In this document: positions 59,226 through 61,356 of the stretch, piece after piece | Layout of the letters: every line of letters begins with the position of its first letter | How positions within the stretch are numbered: the first letter of the stretch is position 1 | Assembly (NCBI GenBank): GCA_016712885.1 | Contig: JADJQF010000012.1 | Span: 1 to 61,356 of the forward strand | DNA: 61,356 bases | Reading direction: 5' to 3' | From: Candidatus Flexicrinis proximus | GTDB lineage: Bacteria; Chloroflexota; Anaerolineae; Aggregatilineales; Phototrophicaceae | Made by a program: the position numbers and the translations under genes | Notes under the pieces: generated by a model | What the model saw: only the letters and a program-made list of their open reading frames with translations | Database searches by the model: none | Told to the model about the DNA's origin: nothing

Positions 59226-59332
59226 TGGGACCCCACCCCAAACCCCGGCAGGAGTTTGCACTCCTACACCTCGCTCATGAGGGGTCGACGGGCGCTAGTC
59301 CCTCACTGAAACGTCGAGCTGGCGCTTCCACA
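59226..59332 (+). repeat. Adjacent copies of both dispersed repeat families (family 2 copy 2; two-hairpin copy F)
   Basis: 59226-59273 matches the reverse complement of 33563-33612, including the AAACCCCGGCA block. 59274-59332 aligns with copies A and E (ATGAGGGGTCGACGGGCG, AGTCCCTCAC, CGCTTCCAC). They fill the intergenic space between the two glycoside genes. Confidence 0.7.
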
Positions 59333-59397
59333 GACGATGCGGTTCGGAAACAGAGGCGCGACTAGAACCGAGGTAAACACTTACGAAGGGAATTCTT

Positions 59398-61135
59398 ATG
59401 TCTGCCATTGAACACTTACGCAACCGGATCAACATGGTCACCATCCCCTTTACAGACCGAGGATCGCGGATCCTGCTGTTCCGCCGCGAGAACGCGCTGT
59501 ACGTCAAGCTGGCCGAACGCTGGGTGAAACACGAAGCAGAGGTCGGCCATTACCGGAAACGGCCGCCGTTCATCGACAATTTCCGAACTGTACGACGCGC
59601 ACGGCACCGGCCAGTCATTGAGACCGAGACCTACCCCCACGTCGCCCCACATCCACGGCGCGATCGGCACGCTGCTCCTGGACATTCCCCGGACCCCGAC
59701 ACGCGCTGATCGCAGGGCTGCCGGAAGGCACCTACACGCTCCGGTTCACGGCGCACGCCCAGCGCTTCGAGACCATATGCGCGGCGGCACGCTGTATGGC
59801 CGCCGCAGCACGGCCTATACAACCAACGCGCGTGTCGTCCAGCAGATCGTTACACCGGCAGACGGAGAACGTGCAGGTCGAACTGAAGATCAGCGCCACG
59901 CACGGCCAACGCGCTGCTGCTGCCCATCACGCCGGACATCCGGTTCGCACCCAGTGTCGCACCCCTTCCGCAGTGATCGCACGCTCGTGAGGCCTGGCAG
60001 CACTGGTTCGACCTGACGCCGCCGGTGCTGCCCGAATACGGGCGCAGTACAGATACGCCTGGTGGGTCATGCGCGTGGCGCTGTTCAGCCCGCGCGATAC
60101 GTTGACCCGCGAGGCGGCCAGCCCCATCGAAAATGCATTATGTCGGCGCATGGCTGTGGGACCAGTACCGCAGCCGCCCGCCGCCATGTCGATGCAGAGA
60201 CTGCAATCAACCAACTGCGGCTGTTTATCGACCACCAGCGACCGAATGGGATGCTGCCGGATACGATTCGACGAAGGAGATCGTCACACACCTGACCGCA
60301 CCGGTCGATGCGGACGTGACGAAGCCCCGTTTATGGCATGGGCGGCGCTGAAGATCTACAGATCAGCGGCAACCTCGAATACCTGAACGAGCTGTACGAA
60401 CCGATGGCCCGCTGGCGAGCCCTGCTGGTTCGAGCAGTGTAGAGCACGCGACAGGCCTGGCCGAATGTCTCAGCCTTTCTCCTCCGATCTTGACGATTCA
60501 CCGCTGTTTGACGAAGGTGCCGGTGGTCGCCCTGATCTGATCACCTATCTGGTGGTCCGGACGATTATCTGGCGAAGATCGCCGGACTGATCGGTCTCAC
60601 GAAGCTTTGCCAAACACCGCGAGCAAGCCGATCCTCTGCGCCGCGTTGATGCAGTTTGTCTTGTGGGACGACCAACGCGGCTACTTCCACGCGCTGGTCG
60701 ACGGCACGACGCCGGTCAACATCTTTACGCCTTCAATCTGATGCCGCTATGGACCGGCAGACTGGGCGAGCACAAGTCGAACGGGTCGTCGAACATCTGA
60801 CCTCAGGCGGCTGTGGACCAGAGTGGCCGCTGGCGACGGTCGCGATGGATGACCCGAAATTCGACGCCATGCAGATATGGCGCGGCCCGATCTGGGTCAA
60901 CATCAACCTGCTGTTCGTCGAAGCGCTGGAACGCGCCGGCAAGCAGAAGTCGCGAACAAGTTGCGGGGCTGCAGTCACTCCAACCTGATGATGCCGGCGG
61001 CGGCATTTACGAGTACTACAACCCGCATACCGCGCCAGGCACCCGCCAAAAGCCGCGCCAATATTCGGCTGGACGAGCGCATCGTTCATCAATTGGCTAT
61101 CCGGAAACCCTCGACCGTCAGCAGGCCCAGGGTGA
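59398..61135 (+). CDS. MGH1/GH63-like glycosidase (mannosyl-/glucosylglycerate hydrolase type), heavily frameshifted
   Basis: The start MSAIEHLRNRINMVTIPFTD follows GAAGGGAA. The N-terminal beta domain (SRILLFRRENALYVKLAERW) is followed by an (alpha/alpha)6 barrel that can be traced across frames. Segments are HYVGAWLWDQY, then YRHVDAETAINQLRLFIDHQ, PNGMLPDTI, PFMAWAALKIYEISGNLEYL, WDDQRGYFHALVDGT and FDAMQIWRGPIWVNINLLFV. EALERAGK and IYEYYNPHTG follow, ending FGWTSASFINWLSG before the stop at 61135. WLWDQ and the Asp in the HQxPNGMLPD segment correspond to conserved positions of this family. At least ten shifts are needed. Confidence 0.8.
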
Positions 61136-61356
61136 CCGGTTGGCACAGCATGGCTCCCGAACAGCAAACAAGCAGGACGGGGTTCAACGCCGGAACTGGG
61201 ACTCTGACTTTGGCTAAGGGTGACGCACCTCCCGGATTGTTTGGACCGTCGAGAACAGCGTATCACGGTTTGCCAACCTGCGCGAACAAATGTTCGAACA
61301 TTTGTTTGAACATTTGTTCGAACAGAAAATGAGGAGAATTGAGTCCGGGCGGTCAG
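61136..61356 (+). other. Contig end with a truncated frame of unknown function
   Basis: No known gene is recognisable. A short open stretch at about 61230-61356 reads RIVWTVENSVSRFANLREQM and continues with two EHLF repeats into EQKMRRIESGRS, running off the end. GAGGAG at 61331-61336 could instead be the ribosome binding site of a gene starting at a nearby TTG. Confidence 0.3.
61283..61320 (+). promoter_or_regulatory. Three overlapping SOS/LexA-like boxes or a 12 bp tandem repeat
   Basis: CGAACAAATGTTCG (61283-61296), CGAACATTTGTTTG (61295-61308) and TGAACATTTGTTCG (61307-61320) each fit the Gram-positive type LexA pattern CGAAC-N4-GTTYG to within one base, in register every 12 bp. The same bases could be coding (EHLF repeats), so the regulatory reading is unproven. 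Confidence 0.4.

Noticed and set aside
1..61356. CRISPR arrays, tRNA or rRNA genes
   Set aside because: I saw no regularly spaced direct repeats and no cloverleaf with a T-arm motif in any intergenic stretch. GTTCGA occurrences checked lie inside coding sequence or lack partner stems.

Overview
The window reads as a high-GC bacterial contig, most likely from Chloroflexota (Anaerolineae-like). This is inferred from the mix of secreted proteins with 'VAQ'-type signal peptides, Thr/Pro-rich Ser/Thr kinase fusions, sugar and peptide ABC importers and abundant two-component systems; there is no rRNA or other marker to prove it. Frameshifts are very dense at both ends (about 1-10400 and 57400-61356) and sparse in the middle. 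Conserved protein families can be followed through them by hopping frames, so most look like uncorrected sequencing or assembly errors rather than pseudogenes. Coordinates of frameshifted genes below are whole-gene spans.

Layout. 1-5783 (+): a fragment, the RNA-binding protein Tex, a family A DNA polymerase with a 3'-5' exonuclease domain, and an aldo/keto reductase. 5780-12973 (-): a sensory operon with a REC-PAS-GAF histidine kinase, a NarL-type regulator, a FecR/SH3b secreted protein, a CHASE2 histidine kinase and a small secreted protein. 13268-16944 (-): a secreted type I pullulanase with three N-terminal repeat modules. 17411-20972 (+): an ArsR regulator, a thioredoxin-VKOR fusion, and a sulfotransferase-like/aminotransferase IV pair. 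21156-28126: queF, two tandem oligoendopeptidase F genes, a large secreted protein made of cysteine-paired LysM-like modules, and the 3' scar of a third pepF copy. 28194-30796 (-): a membrane/cupin/DUF2249 cluster of the kind linked to nitrosative or respiratory functions. 30926-38717: an oxidoreductase, a MoaD-like/beta-propeller pair, a PhoR/PhoB-type system and a VIT-VWA protein. 38948-44167 (-): a DEAD-box helicase, an Ntn asparaginase and a Ser/Thr kinase fused to an FGE-sulfatase domain.

44309-61135 (+) is a carbohydrate locus. A LacI regulator lies behind a near-consensus promoter flanked by two operators, followed by a binding protein, two permeases (one with an inserted SH3b domain), an ATPase and an (alpha/alpha)6 glycosidase. 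Next come AnmK, a GNAT and a peptide-type importer (DppABC without ATPases), which suggests cell-wall sugar or muropeptide salvage. A third LacI operator, differing by one base, precedes a GH13_18 phosphorylase and an MGH1/GH63-like glycosidase, a pairing that points to glucosylglycerate or a similar glucoside.

The most unusual feature is a dispersed family of roughly 50-60 nt two-hairpin intergenic elements (near 17110, 21075, 28190, 33490, 52031 and 59274). Their stems change by compensating substitutions while the loops stay constant. A second repeat family sits beside two of them, and long hairpins lie between each solute-binding protein gene and its permeases.
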